A program made the position numbers and the translations under genes. The notes beneath the pieces were generated by a model. The model was not told the DNA's origin and searched no databases. It worked only from the letters and a program-made list of their open reading frames with translations. 64,000 nt of DNA from Brevibacterium atlanticum (GTDB taxonomy: Bacteria; Actinomycetota; Actinomycetes; Actinomycetales; Brevibacteriaceae): assembly GCF_011617245.1 (NCBI RefSeq), contig NZ_CP050152.1, positions 372,001 through 436,000 on the forward strand. The letters are read 5' to 3'. Positions 26,729 to 35,516 of this stretch are shown piece after piece (positions within the stretch are counted from its first letter, which is position 1; every line of letters starts with the position of its first letter).

Positions 26729-27358
26729 TCAGTGCAGGAACTGCATCACCACGATCATTGCTGCCATCCCCCAACAGTCTAGAGAAACTAGCGGGCGCCT
26801 GCGGACGATGTCATGGACGGCGCAGATCACCAAGAGCATGGCGAGGACGACGACAGCCACCGTCAGGAAGGTACTGATGAGCGACATGTCGCCGGCATGA
26901 TGACCGTGACCGCCGGCATGCGTCGAACCGCTCATGTGTGCCCCATGGTTGAGGACCTGCCACGCCATGACCGGATAGGTGATGGCGGAGAGGATCGCAG
27001 CAGTCGGTCCCGGGTGCGACGCCCCGGAACCGCTCCGTTCAGGCACAGCCGATGACCGAAGCCCGCGGTCGGCCTCCGACTCCGGCTCGCCCCCCGGGCC
27101 ACTCGCGACGAGAGCGGGGGACCGCCTCGGCGAGGGAACCCTGGACGACGATCGCAGGAACACTGCCAAGCAGATCCCGGCGAGGAGCAGCGCCCCCGAC
27201 CAGACGACTGCCGGGACGTGGTCGGTGTAGGCCAAATCGACCATGGCGAAGACCATCACCGCTGCGGCGACGATGGTCGGCCGACTCTTCGACGCGACGG
27301 TCCCGGTCAGGCACAGGATCCCCGAAGCGACCATGAGGAAAGAGGCGAGGCTGCTCAT
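26729..27358 (-). CDS. His-rich integral membrane protein (DUF5134-like)
   Basis: 209 residues with about five membrane segments (three N-terminal, two to three C-terminal). A His-rich loop HAGGHGHHAGDM lies between segments, and another NHGAHM is nearby. The layout fits DUF5134 proteins. It begins 12 bases after the copper amine oxidase gene on the same strand, so it is probably cotranscribed. A role in copper handling for that enzyme would be reasonable but is inference. Confidence 0.65.
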   Translation of the reverse strand: MSSLASFLMVASGILCLTGTVASKSRPTIVAAAVMVFAMVDLAYTDHVPAVVWSGALLLAGICLAVFLRSSSRVPSPRRSPALVASGPGGEPESEADRGLRSSAVPERSGSGASHPGPTAAILSAITYPVMAWQVLNHGAHMSGSTHAGGHGHHAGDMSLISTFLTVAVVVLAMLLVICAVHDIVRRRPLVSLDCWGMAAMIVVMQFLH

Positions 27359-27370
27359 CGTTCAGGCCCG

Positions 27371-29332
27371 TCAGTCGCACTCACAGGAGTGGCCCGCCTC
27401 GGTGCCGCAGTGGCCCGACTTCGGGCGCGGCACATCGAGCGCGGGATTCCGGTCGAAGAAGCCATAGGGCTTCATTGTGAAGCCGAGGCGGTCGACCGGC
27501 ATGATCGGCCAGTCCTCGGGACGGGGGAAGTGCGTCATCGCGAACGACGCCCACACGACGATGTCGTCGCCGTCGACCGGGCGCTGCTGCTCGACCCACT
27601 GCGTAATGGTACCGGCACCCGGGTTCTGATTCGGATAGGTGCCCGAGGGGAACCGCTCGTCCGCATCGAAGTGGGTCAGCCACATGTGCTTCGACCCGAA
27701 ACCGGCCCGCTTCGAAATCGACGAACCCTCGGCCGCCATCATCGTCGGCTCATCGGGCACGCGCAGCTCATAGCCCACGGGGAACCCGTGCCGGTTGTTC
27801 TTCTCCGGATTGACGATGTGCCAGACCCGCCCGGCCTCACCGTCGGCTGTCCGTCCGCCCTCGGCAGTGAGCCGGGTCAGCTTGCGAGTGAACGCGTTGC
27901 CGTAGGGGTTGTCCTCACCGAAGGGCACGCGGACAGCTTCCTGCTCGTCAACAGCGTTGTCGATGCCGTCGACCTGCATGTCGAGGCGGGCGCAGAACAT
28001 GTGCTGGTGGAAGGGCATGCCCAGTCCCTCGTCGCCGAGGGGAGACGACCAGCGCTGCCGCTGAGCCTCGTCACCGTACGCGGCCGTGTAGACGATGCCT
28101 GTGGCCTTGCACTCGAGCTCGATCGTGCCGTCGAGGTAGAGGTACCAGTAGAAGCCGTAGTCGTAGTTACCGACGGTGATGAAGAAGGAGATGACGAGGC
28201 GGCGATTGCGGCGCACATCGACGGCGCCGGTGAATTCGTCGGTGTGCTTGAACAGAATGCCTGCATCCTCTTCGTGGATGCAGATGGCGTTCGTGATCGT
28301 GTGCGCATGCCCCTGATCATCGGCGAGCACCGCGTCCGAGTAGTGGATCTCGCCGAGGCAGTCGCAGCCGAGTTCGAGCGAATTCGTGTTCTTGCCCATC
28401 GAATACTCGCCGGCGTCGAAGTAGTTCTGCCAGAAGCGCACCGGGCTGGGATCGCCGTAGGGAACGACCATCTCCGCCACCGAGGCGCGGTAGACGATGG
28501 GGCGGCGCTCGCCCTCGTCATCGAAGCTGATCTGATGGAGCACAAGCCCTTCGACCGGATCGAAGCCGAGTCGGACCTGCCACTTCTCCCATTCGAGGAC
28601 ATCGCCGTCGAGGGTGAAGCTCGCGCCCTCGGACTGGGTGATCTCGATCGGCTTCTGCGTCGTCCGCGGCTCGGGAAGCCAGGAATCGAGGTGATAGTCG
28701 AAGCGCTCCTGGGGCACGGGCACGATGTCGGTATCGACGACCTCGACGACCTCACCGGTGTTGAGGTCGAGATAGGCCACGAGCCCCTCGAGCGGATGCG
28801 CCCACGCATTGTCCTGCGGGTCCGACTGAATGAAGGACGAACCGCGCACGAGGCGGCGGCCCGCCTCTCCGGGAATGTCGAAGCATCCGGCTGAGAGCGC
28901 GCAGATGCGTACGGTCTCGACATCGGTGATGCCGCGAGCTGCGACGGCCGCCCGCCACGTCGCGTCGTTGCGGATCATCTGCTCGGCCTCTTCGTACTCG
29001 GTCATCGTGATCGGAGCCTGACCCTCGGCCGCGACATCGAGCACACGGGCGAACAGCACCTTGCGCTCAGTCAGCGAGACGAGGAGCTCCGTCTGCTCCC
29101 CGGTGCTGCGCTCGATGATGAGCGAGCGCACGCGACGGTCGAGGTCGGTGGCACCTGCGATGACCTCGCGCTTATCCGGTTCGACGAGGCTGACGAGCGC
29201 GAACAGCGTCTGTTCGCTCACGTGGCCGGCATCGACGATGATGGCCCGGTTGAGCTCGATCTCCTCACCGGTCAGGCGGTCGAGGGGATGTGCAGTCGAA
29301 GTGCCGACGGCAGTCGTTGTCGGTGCAGTCAT
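27371..29332 (-). CDS. Primary-amine oxidase (copper/TPQ, tyramine-oxidase-like)
   Basis: 653 residues, standard for bacterial copper amine oxidases. NYDY at 389-392 is the cofactor motif, in which Y390 would convert to topaquinone. The D2/D3 domains occupy about 1-220 and the catalytic beta-sandwich the rest; the C-terminal GTITQWVEQQRP, then FAMTHFPRPEDWP (HFPRPED) carries a copper-ligand His. The enzyme oxidises a primary amine to aldehyde, ammonia and hydrogen peroxide. A Cys-rich tail (GHCGTEAGHSCECD) is unusual and could bind metal. It follows the permease gene by 6 bases, which suggests import and oxidation of tyramine or a similar amine. Confidence 0.93.
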   Translation of the reverse strand: MTAPTTTAVGTSTAHPLDRLTGEEIELNRAIIVDAGHVSEQTLFALVSLVEPDKREVIAGATDLDRRVRSLIIERSTGEQTELLVSLTERKVLFARVLDVAAEGQAPITMTEYEEAEQMIRNDATWRAAVAARGITDVETVRICALSAGCFDIPGEAGRRLVRGSSFIQSDPQDNAWAHPLEGLVAYLDLNTGEVVEVVDTDIVPVPQERFDYHLDSWLPEPRTTQKPIEITQSEGASFTLDGDVLEWEKWQVRLGFDPVEGLVLHQISFDDEGERRPIVYRASVAEMVVPYGDPSPVRFWQNYFDAGEYSMGKNTNSLELGCDCLGEIHYSDAVLADDQGHAHTITNAICIHEEDAGILFKHTDEFTGAVDVRRNRRLVISFFITVGNYDYGFYWYLYLDGTIELECKATGIVYTAAYGDEAQRQRWSSPLGDEGLGMPFHQHMFCARLDMQVDGIDNAVDEQEAVRVPFGEDNPYGNAFTRKLTRLTAEGGRTADGEAGRVWHIVNPEKNNRHGFPVGYELRVPDEPTMMAAEGSSISKRAGFGSKHMWLTHFDADERFPSGTYPNQNPGAGTITQWVEQQRPVDGDDIVVWASFAMTHFPRPEDWPIMPVDRLGFTMKPYGFFDRNPALDVPRPKSGHCGTEAGHSCECD

Positions 29333-29338
29333 GAGTCT

Positions 29339-30895
29339 TCACATGCCTTTCTGTGTATCGAGTTTGCTGTCGAGAGCGGGGTCGAGGTCGTCGAGCAGAT
29401 CCTGAGGATCGGTCGGGGTAGGGCGGAAGACGCGGACCCGGTGTCCGCGGACGTATCCGATGAGAGCCAGTGCGGCGAGGGCGCCGAGGGTGCCGAGAGT
29501 GAGGGCCGTGAACGGTCCCTGATCGACGCCCCATTCGTCGAGGAAGTTGTACTCCTGTCCGAAGAGCCGATCGAGCGTGCCGGGGAAGATCGCGACCCAG
29601 GATCCGAGCAGGATCCAGAGGAAGGCGATGCCGCCGAGGATGGTGAGCCCGACATTGCCGACGGGCACCCGGAAGGGGCGTTCGATGCCGGGATGCTTCC
29701 AGCGCAACTTGATGGCCGCGGGAATGATGAGCAAGTAGCTGAGCAGGAACGTCGAGATGGAGATCGAGAGGACGACCCCGAACAGTGCACCGGCGTCACC
29801 GCTGAGCTGCATGGCCGCGATGAGGAACACCGTGGCGACGGTCCCGGAGAGGAGGTTGACGTTGACCGGGGTGCCGAGGGTGCGCGAGATCTTGCCGAAG
29901 AAGCCTCCGAAGAAGGCGCCGTCGGCCGCGGTCAGTGCCTGCATCCGATCGCTCATGATCATCCACGCCGCGCCTTGAGAGGCGAGGATGATGACGAACA
30001 TCAGCGCCGCGAGCACGACCATGACCTCGGCAGCGGGGCCGTAGACGGTGAACACCGTCTGCACGGCGTCGAGGAGCCCGCCGATGCCGGTGATCGTCTC
30101 GGTCGGCAACACGAGCAGCATGGCGAGGACCGGCAGGAGATAGCAGAGCGCGGAGATGAAACCGGAACGTGCGATGGCGACGGGGATGTCCTTCTTCGGG
30201 TTCTTCATTTCGTCCGACGCGCTGTTCGAGGCCTCGAACCCTAGGTAGGAGAAGAGCAGGAGCGGCACAAGCCCGAGGAAGCCGCCGAGGCTGGGACTGA
30301 AGTCCGAGAGGTGGAGGGGCTGAACTCCGTGCTGGGCGGCGTAGATGATCGTGGTGAAGAGGAAGAACGCGATGAAGATGACCTTGAGCACGCCGCCGAG
30401 CGTGGGCAGCCACTTCGCCTTCGCCAACGACAGAATCGCCGCGATCACCGTGATCCAGATGAAGACGATCTTGAAGATCCAGTCGCCGATCGATCCGGCC
30501 TCGAGCGGGCTGATGAACTGGTTCCAGGTGCCGGTGGCGAGGAACGCCATCGAACCGCCGACCCACACTGGCTGAGTGACCCAACTGAGTATCGAGGCGA
30601 TCGCACCTGCGGGCCGCCCGAAGGCCTGGCGGACCCAGATATAGGCTCCGCCCTCACCGACGAAGGTGCTGCCGGTCTCGGCGAAGACGAGCGCGTAGGG
30701 CACGAGGAAGAAGATCGCGAGGACGAGTGTCCAGGTGAAGGTCTCCGCTCCGAATCCCGCGGTCTCGGCGAGGACTTCGATGCTCAATACCGCCGACATG
30801 ACGATGAGCACGATGTCGAATCGGCCGAGCGATTTCTTCAGATGCTGCTTCTGTTCGTCCGCGTATGCGGTCGTGCGTTCGAGGGAAGACACCAT
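29339..30895 (-). CDS. Amino acid/amine permease (APC family)
   Basis: About 518 residues with twelve membrane segments. The first segment FDIVLIVMSAVLSIEVLAETAG and the FAETGSTFVGEGGAYIWVRQAFG loop are typical of APC permeases. The ATG at 30895 has AAGGAGG 6 bases upstream. It is first in the operon with the copper amine oxidase and His-rich protein, so the substrate is probably an amine or amino acid. A divergent TetR gene lies upstream. Confidence 0.9.
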   Translation of the reverse strand: MVSSLERTTAYADEQKQHLKKSLGRFDIVLIVMSAVLSIEVLAETAGFGAETFTWTLVLAIFFLVPYALVFAETGSTFVGEGGAYIWVRQAFGRPAGAIASILSWVTQPVWVGGSMAFLATGTWNQFISPLEAGSIGDWIFKIVFIWITVIAAILSLAKAKWLPTLGGVLKVIFIAFFLFTTIIYAAQHGVQPLHLSDFSPSLGGFLGLVPLLLFSYLGFEASNSASDEMKNPKKDIPVAIARSGFISALCYLLPVLAMLLVLPTETITGIGGLLDAVQTVFTVYGPAAEVMVVLAALMFVIILASQGAAWMIMSDRMQALTAADGAFFGGFFGKISRTLGTPVNVNLLSGTVATVFLIAAMQLSGDAGALFGVVLSISISTFLLSYLLIIPAAIKLRWKHPGIERPFRVPVGNVGLTILGGIAFLWILLGSWVAIFPGTLDRLFGQEYNFLDEWGVDQGPFTALTLGTLGALAALALIGYVRGHRVRVFRPTPTDPQDLLDDLDPALDSKLDTQKGM

Positions 30896-30926
30896 CCACC
30901 TCCTTGTGAGTGGGCGTCCGATGGAG

Positions 30927-30950
30927 TTCTTTGAGTTACACCGTAAAGAA
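30927..30950. promoter_or_regulatory. Inverted repeat in the permease/TetR divergent promoter
   Basis: TTCTTT (30927-30932) and AAAGAA (30945-30950) flank TTAC-ACC-GTAA (30936-30946). It lies 32 bases from the permease ATG, between the permease and the divergent TetR gene, so it is a candidate site for that regulator. The dyad is short and imperfect. Confidence 0.35.
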
Positions 30951-31032
30951 TTGCACGAAACACCGGTCGGCAACAGGGGCACGGCCATACCGATCGGCGC
31001 TTGCCTAGATCACTTCTGGAGATAATGGGGTT

Positions 31033-31662
31033 ATGGCCCGACCGAAGAATCAGACGAATCGCCGCGCACAGATGGTGCAGGCGGCGAAGGAGGCGATTGC
31101 TGCGCGCGGCATCACCGGTCTCCGCGCGATCGATGTCGCCGCGTATTCCGAGCTGGGCGCGGGGTCGGTGGCGTATTACTACCCTGACCTCAGCGAGCTC
31201 GTGCGCGAGGTGCACCAGGACGCGGTCTCTCGCTTCTATTGGAGTCGACAGCAGCAGTCGTGCGAAGGCGACGACCCGCGGGTGAAACTGACGAACATGA
31301 TCCACAGTGGGATCCCAGTCTCACGAGAGGACATCGATTTCCAGGTTCTGGGCGAACTCCATACGCACGCCTATAGAGACGGGTTCCATGCTGAACTCAT
31401 GGCGGAACTCTTTCGACTCGAGGTCTCGCTCTATCACTCGATCCTCAGTGAGGGGGTTGAAACTGCGGACTTTGCAATGGCTGTGTCGGAGGAGACTGCG
31501 GCAAAGAACCTTGTGGCGTTGGAGGACGCTTACGCCCTGCATTTCATGGGAGGAACTCCGCTCGACACGGAGGCGATCTACGAACTGATCGTCGCCAACG
31601 CCGAGGCGCTGACGGGGTGCCGCCGCTTGTATTCTTCGACGGCCCGGAGATCACTCGGATGA
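31033..31662 (+). CDS. TetR family transcriptional regulator
   Basis: 209 residues. The N-terminal helix-turn-helix reads AIAARGITGLRAIDVAAYSELGAGSVAYYYPDLSELV; the C-terminal helical part is like BetI. It is divergent from the permease/amine oxidase operon and probably represses it in the absence of amine. The ATG has no strong ribosome site (GGAGATAATGGGGTT precedes it). Confidence 0.88.
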   Translation: MARPKNQTNRRAQMVQAAKEAIAARGITGLRAIDVAAYSELGAGSVAYYYPDLSELVREVHQDAVSRFYWSRQQQSCEGDDPRVKLTNMIHSGIPVSREDIDFQVLGELHTHAYRDGFHAELMAELFRLEVSLYHSILSEGVETADFAMAVSEETAAKNLVALEDAYALHFMGGTPLDTEAIYELIVANAEALTGCRRLYSSTARRSLG

Positions 31663-31961
31663 GCGATTGTCTTCGTTGTTAGTTGGCAGGTGTGCGTAAG
31701 CGGTAGTGCCCGGGCTTGGCTCACCGTGATGTTCGTGCTGTTAGGCGCCCTCTGGCATTGCTTCGTCAATCAATAAAATGGGGCAAACGGCTATACTATA
31801 TTCGCGGGTGGAGTGCGTGGCGCGATCTTTTGTTGAGAAAACTGTTTCGGTATACTTGTTATCTCCGAAAATCAATAAAAGCGCGCGGGTGGCCGTATAG
31901 CGTAATACGCGAAAGCATGAATATACCTTAAGTCAAATAGCAAATAGTCTGATTCAGGATT
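31663..31961. other. AT-rich non-coding gap with partial repeats
   Basis: No convincing gene. The stretch is much richer in A/T than its surroundings. ATCAATAAAA occurs at 31769-31778 and 31871-31880, and CGCGGGTGG follows each at 31803-31811 and 31884-31892. A short hydrophobic open stretch (TVMFVLLGALWHCFVNQ, ending near 31775) may be the tail of a lost membrane protein. It marks the edge of the less GC-rich catabolic block that follows. Confidence 0.4.
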
Positions 31962-33119
31962 CTACTGTTCGCCGGGGCGTCTTGGAGCGGCAACTGATTC
32001 CCGCTGTGCATTGTCAAGGAATCGGGATGGCTGGAAAAGTTTGAGTAGGCTATTCGGTTCTCCGCCCAGAATTTCCTCAGACAGGATTTCGGCTAGCAAT
32101 GGAGAGAGGACTATTCCGCTGTGTGCGACCGCAGCAAAAATGGCTGAGTTGGGACGGATTCGACCGACAGCGGGTAGGCCATCTGCCGGAATCACGCGAT
32201 GGCCGACGCGTATGTCTACAACCTGTGTTTCAAGATCGGGGAAAAGTTTCGAGACGCGGGCGGAAAACTCTTCGACCACTGTTTTGCCGGGTTCTTGATG
32301 TTGATCCGCGGACGAATCGAGATCAAGGGCTTGCACCAATAGGCGCTCGTCATTTTCTGGTCGGAGATTCAATCTATCGGTCGTGACGAGCCCTTGAACA
32401 GGGTGTCCGGGGGCTTCGACACGAGCAAGGTAGCCGTACGCTGAGCCATTGACAACTGCTGGTACCAGCGGAAGTCTTCCACCTGCAGACTCAACTAGGT
32501 GCTCACTTCCATTGCCAGCGGCCACTACCGCTACTCGCCCGTTAATGTTACCTTGGCCCGTCACTACAGTGACGCCGTCCGAAGTTTCCCGAACGCTAGT
32601 GGCGCGGCACTTATGCATCGAGAATCGCTCGTTCTTAACCAGGCCGTCCAAGAGCGTGCGCGTTCTTGTGACTGGGAAGGCGTGACCCTCTGCCTCGAAG
32701 ACCGCCGCAATGGCAGAGGCTGGTACTTGAAGCCCTGTCAGTTCCTCTGCCTCGGTTGAATCTATCCACGCGGCGGGGTAGCCAAGCGAGATGAGACGTT
32801 CGACCCGCTCGGTCAGGGTCTGTCGGTGTTCTTCATCGTCTGCAAATTCCACATGGCCAGCGAATGTTACCGATTGGGGGTCGTCTTGAGCGATTTCCTG
32901 CCATCTGCGCAGACCTTCGACATTCAGTCGGTGGTAAGCAAGAGGATGTTTTCTGTGACTGTTGATCCACCCATAGCTCACCGCTGAAGTGCCACTTGCA
33001 GGCTCGTCGAAGTCCAGCAGCTCTACCGTCTGCCCGCGCTTGACGAGCGCATCTGCGAGGCTGACTCCGATAATTCCGGCGCCGATGACAATTACCGACT
33101 GCTCTAACTGACTTGTCAT
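31962..33119 (-). CDS. FAD-dependent oxidoreductase, DAO / glycine-oxidase-like family
   Basis: 385 residues. VIVIGAGIIGVSLADALVKRG is the dinucleotide fold and GTSAVSYGWINS the flavin loop; the C-terminal part VGHRVIPADGLPAVGRI then closes the FAD site. Relatives oxidise D-amino acids, glycine or N-methyl amino acids. It overlaps the RpiR regulator gene by 4 bases, so expression is coupled. The neighbouring hydantoinase and sarcosine-oxidase-like genes suggest an amino-acid product of the same pathway. Confidence 0.85.
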   Translation of the reverse strand: MTSQLEQSVIVIGAGIIGVSLADALVKRGQTVELLDFDEPASGTSAVSYGWINSHRKHPLAYHRLNVEGLRRWQEIAQDDPQSVTFAGHVEFADDEEHRQTLTERVERLISLGYPAAWIDSTEAEELTGLQVPASAIAAVFEAEGHAFPVTRTRTLLDGLVKNERFSMHKCRATSVRETSDGVTVVTGQGNINGRVAVVAAGNGSEHLVESAGGRLPLVPAVVNGSAYGYLARVEAPGHPVQGLVTTDRLNLRPENDERLLVQALDLDSSADQHQEPGKTVVEEFSARVSKLFPDLETQVVDIRVGHRVIPADGLPAVGRIRPNSAIFAAVAHSGIVLSPLLAEILSEEILGGEPNSLLKLFQPSRFLDNAQRESVAAPRRPGEQ

Positions 33120-34084
33120 GAGTGAGAAATGCCTTCCGAGTCTTTGTTGCTAGTCGTGTTGGATGGTGCTGATTTGGAGCCGGGGTGAGTGAGGCCGACC
33201 TTCTCGGCGGTCAGCAGAATGTCTTGGCCCGAGATAGCCGTCCTGAGCTGGTTAAGTCCCTCCATGCGCTCGAGAGCGCGTTCGGGATTCTGGGCTGCTA
33301 CTGCGTTGACGAGGGCTTGGGAGACGAGTAGCGGAATTGATGCGTCGCTTGCTGAAGACAGTGATGTCGGAGAGGTCGTAATTACATGATCGGCCGTCTC
33401 CCGGATCGGCATTCCGATGGCCTCCGTAATGAGTATCACGGTGAGGCCGAGCTTTCGGGCATGCTGGCAAGCGACCGTGATTTCGTCGAATTCCCGAATT
33501 GGCGCAAACACGATGAGCACAGTTCCGGGAGCTAACTGGACGAGTTCATCCGCAAGAAGTACGCCGGATGCGCGCGACGAATCGGCAGATAGTCCGACTC
33601 TGGAAAGGAAGAAAGCCAGATAGTCCGCGATGAAGCCAGTTGGCGACAGGCCGTAACAGGCGACATGGTCGGAATCTGCGACAGACTGGACGATTGCGTT
33701 CCACTCGGTATCACTAATCGTTTCACGAAACTGTTCAACTGCGACAGCGGTGTCGTCGATAACTGTGCGAAGGTGGCTGCCGGCAGTGGTCGAGTGCATC
33801 CGCCGATGAATGACAGCTCCCGGGTCGGCTCTGCTGGCCACGAGCGACATCGCCGCCTTCCGGACTTCCTTCATCCCGCGATATCCGAGAGCACGTGCAG
33901 CGCGGATCACGCTGGCATCGCTCGTCCCGATCACCTTCGCGATATCTTTCGCACTCGATGTGGCCACCTGATCCGGGTGGCGAGCGAAATACGATGCGAT
34001 ATCCGCCAGTGTGCCGCGTAAGCGCGGCCCCACTCGGGTTGCGCGTTCGAACAAGGTCTCGTCGCTGGTGTCATCTTCAGCCAC
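33116..34084 (-). CDS. MurR/RpiR family transcriptional regulator
   Basis: About 322 residues. The N-terminal HTH_6 domain (LADIASYFARHPDQVATSSAKDIAKVIGTSDASVIRAARALGYRG) is followed by a SIS domain (SDHVACYGLSPTGFIADYLAFFL; APGTVLIVFAPI). The GTG at 34084 has AGGAG upstream; the TTG at 34135 has none. SIS domains bind phosphosugars, but RpiR proteins also control amino-acid and hydantoin-type pathways. It is divergent from the sarcosine-oxidase-like gene and likely regulates both directions. Confidence 0.88.
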   Translation of the reverse strand: MAEDDTSDETLFERATRVGPRLRGTLADIASYFARHPDQVATSSAKDIAKVIGTSDASVIRAARALGYRGMKEVRKAAMSLVASRADPGAVIHRRMHSTTAGSHLRTVIDDTAVAVEQFRETISDTEWNAIVQSVADSDHVACYGLSPTGFIADYLAFFLSRVGLSADSSRASGVLLADELVQLAPGTVLIVFAPIREFDEITVACQHARKLGLTVILITEAIGMPIRETADHVITTSPTSLSSASDASIPLLVSQALVNAVAAQNPERALERMEGLNQLRTAISGQDILLTAEKVGLTHPGSKSAPSNTTSNKDSEGISHS

Positions 34085-34203
34085 AGCACTCCTTCTCCTG
34101 ATCTGGCGTCTACTGCTAGCCGCCGCTGTGCTCAATCGTGCCCGGATGCTTCAAGGAAAGAAAGCGGCGGATCCACGAGACATGACGGAAACACTACACA
34201 GCT

Positions 34204-34232
34204 ATATTGGTATGTAGTATAAACGATATTGG
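34204..34232. promoter_or_regulatory. Direct repeat flanking a promoter-like -10
   Basis: ATATTGG occurs at 34204-34210 and 34226-34232, 22 bases apart (about two helix turns), with TAGTAT (34215-34220) between as a possible -10. It lies before the oxidase gene at 34270 and may be an RpiR site or part of that promoter. Low certainty. Confidence 0.3.
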
Positions 34233-34269
34233 AGTCGCCGATGTCGTCGATAAGCTAAGGGGTACAACC

Positions 34270-35412
34270 ATGCATGACCTGGCAGTAGTCGGTCTTGGTG
34301 CTCTAGGTACCCATGTCGCTCTTGCAGCTGCACGAAAAGGCCTCGACGTCGTCGGCCTGGATTCAGGGTCTGGAGATCACGAGCATTCAGCAACCGGTGG
34401 CCGTACTCGAATATTTCGGTTGGCATACACGTTCGGCACCGACTATGTTCCGGCTCTGCAGCGCTCTCTGACCTTCTGGAACAGCCTCAGCTCCCGCTAT
34501 CCGGAGACACGTTTCGAGACCGGCGCGTTGATGATCGGGAACGCTGCAGACCCCGAAATAGCGAAGGCTGTGACTGCCGCACAAAGCTGCAATCTGCCTC
34601 ACGAGCTACTTGATGCCTCCGCCATGTCAACGCGCTGGCCGATGCATCACCTGGTGCCCGGTGATATCGCGCTCTACGATCCTGCTGGCTCCCTACTCAT
34701 TCCACCAGCAATCACCGCCCGAGTCAGAGCAGATGCCGAAGCGCTCGGAGCAACCCTGCGATTCCATTCTCCAGTCGCTGCTATCAAGGAAAGCTCGCGA
34801 GGCAGCATGATCACCTTGGGCAACGGAGAAGAACTCCGTTCCCGCCAGATCGTCGTCACCGCGGGCGCATGGTCCGGTCGTTTTGTTCCAGAGTTCACCA
34901 ATGCCGTTGAACTTCGCCGCGCAATTCTCCATTGGTTTTCGACACCGAACGATTTCGAATACGGGCCCACACAGTTTCCGGTCGGCCTGCGGCGAACGGG
35001 CAACGTGCGCTACTCGTTCTTTCCTCAGGTTGATGCGAACGGAATCAAGGTCAACCTCCATTCTCCGAAGCAAGTGGTGCCGCAGCCGGAGATGCGCGAA
35101 ATCAACCTTCCCTCCGATTTCGACGAGCTCGTCGATGGCCTCAAGAGGACGCTGACCGGGTTAGGCAGGAGAACGGCCTCCGCCGCCTATGTGGAGAGCT
35201 ACACACCGGACTACCGGATACTGCTTGGCCGAGTCGCAAATACCAAGAACCGTTGGCTCTTGGCAGGCGGCTCTGGACAAGCGTTCAAACTGGCGCCTGC
35301 ACTGGCAGAACACCTCGTCGAGCTCATCCAAGGCGAAGTACCGAGCTTGAGTCTTGACGGCGTGATCCGAAGTCCAGGGACACCGGCAGTCGAAGCTGTC
35401 CGAGGACCATGA
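34270..35412 (+). CDS. FAD-dependent oxidoreductase, sarcosine/N-methyltryptophan oxidase-like
   Basis: 380 residues. VVGLGALGTHVALAAARKG is the FAD fold, and GGRTRIFRLAYTFG matches the GDTRIIRHAY signature of monomeric sarcosine oxidase and MTOX. The C-terminal GSGQAFKLAPALAEHLVEL is typical. The cysteine that holds FAD covalently in MSOX (C-x5-T-P-D context) appears to be tyrosine here (YVESYTPD). It should demethylate or oxidise an N-methyl amine, giving formaldehyde or imine plus hydrogen peroxide. The ATG at 34270 follows AAGGGG. It opens the plus-strand run leading into the hydantoinase genes. Confidence 0.85.
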   Translation: MHDLAVVGLGALGTHVALAAARKGLDVVGLDSGSGDHEHSATGGRTRIFRLAYTFGTDYVPALQRSLTFWNSLSSRYPETRFETGALMIGNAADPEIAKAVTAAQSCNLPHELLDASAMSTRWPMHHLVPGDIALYDPAGSLLIPPAITARVRADAEALGATLRFHSPVAAIKESSRGSMITLGNGEELRSRQIVVTAGAWSGRFVPEFTNAVELRRAILHWFSTPNDFEYGPTQFPVGLRRTGNVRYSFFPQVDANGIKVNLHSPKQVVPQPEMREINLPSDFDELVDGLKRTLTGLGRRTASAAYVESYTPDYRILLGRVANTKNRWLLAGGSGQAFKLAPALAEHLVELIQGEVPSLSLDGVIRSPGTPAVEAVRGP

Positions 35413-35516
35413 CTTCGGCACCGGTCGACTCGCCTCAGTAAGAACCGCTCCACACGATTACCTGTTATCACCAGAAGAGACACAATCGCAGAAATGCGAG
35501 AAGAGGAAGTAGAAGA

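Noticed and set aside
27218..28894. 558-codon open frame antisense to the copper amine oxidase
   Set aside because: Composition is of the antisense-shadow type and the opposite strand encodes a full, motif-complete oxidase.
31716..31931. 71-codon plus-strand frame in the AT-rich gap
   Set aside because: No ribosome site, no known domain, and codon use unlike neighbours; treated as non-coding.
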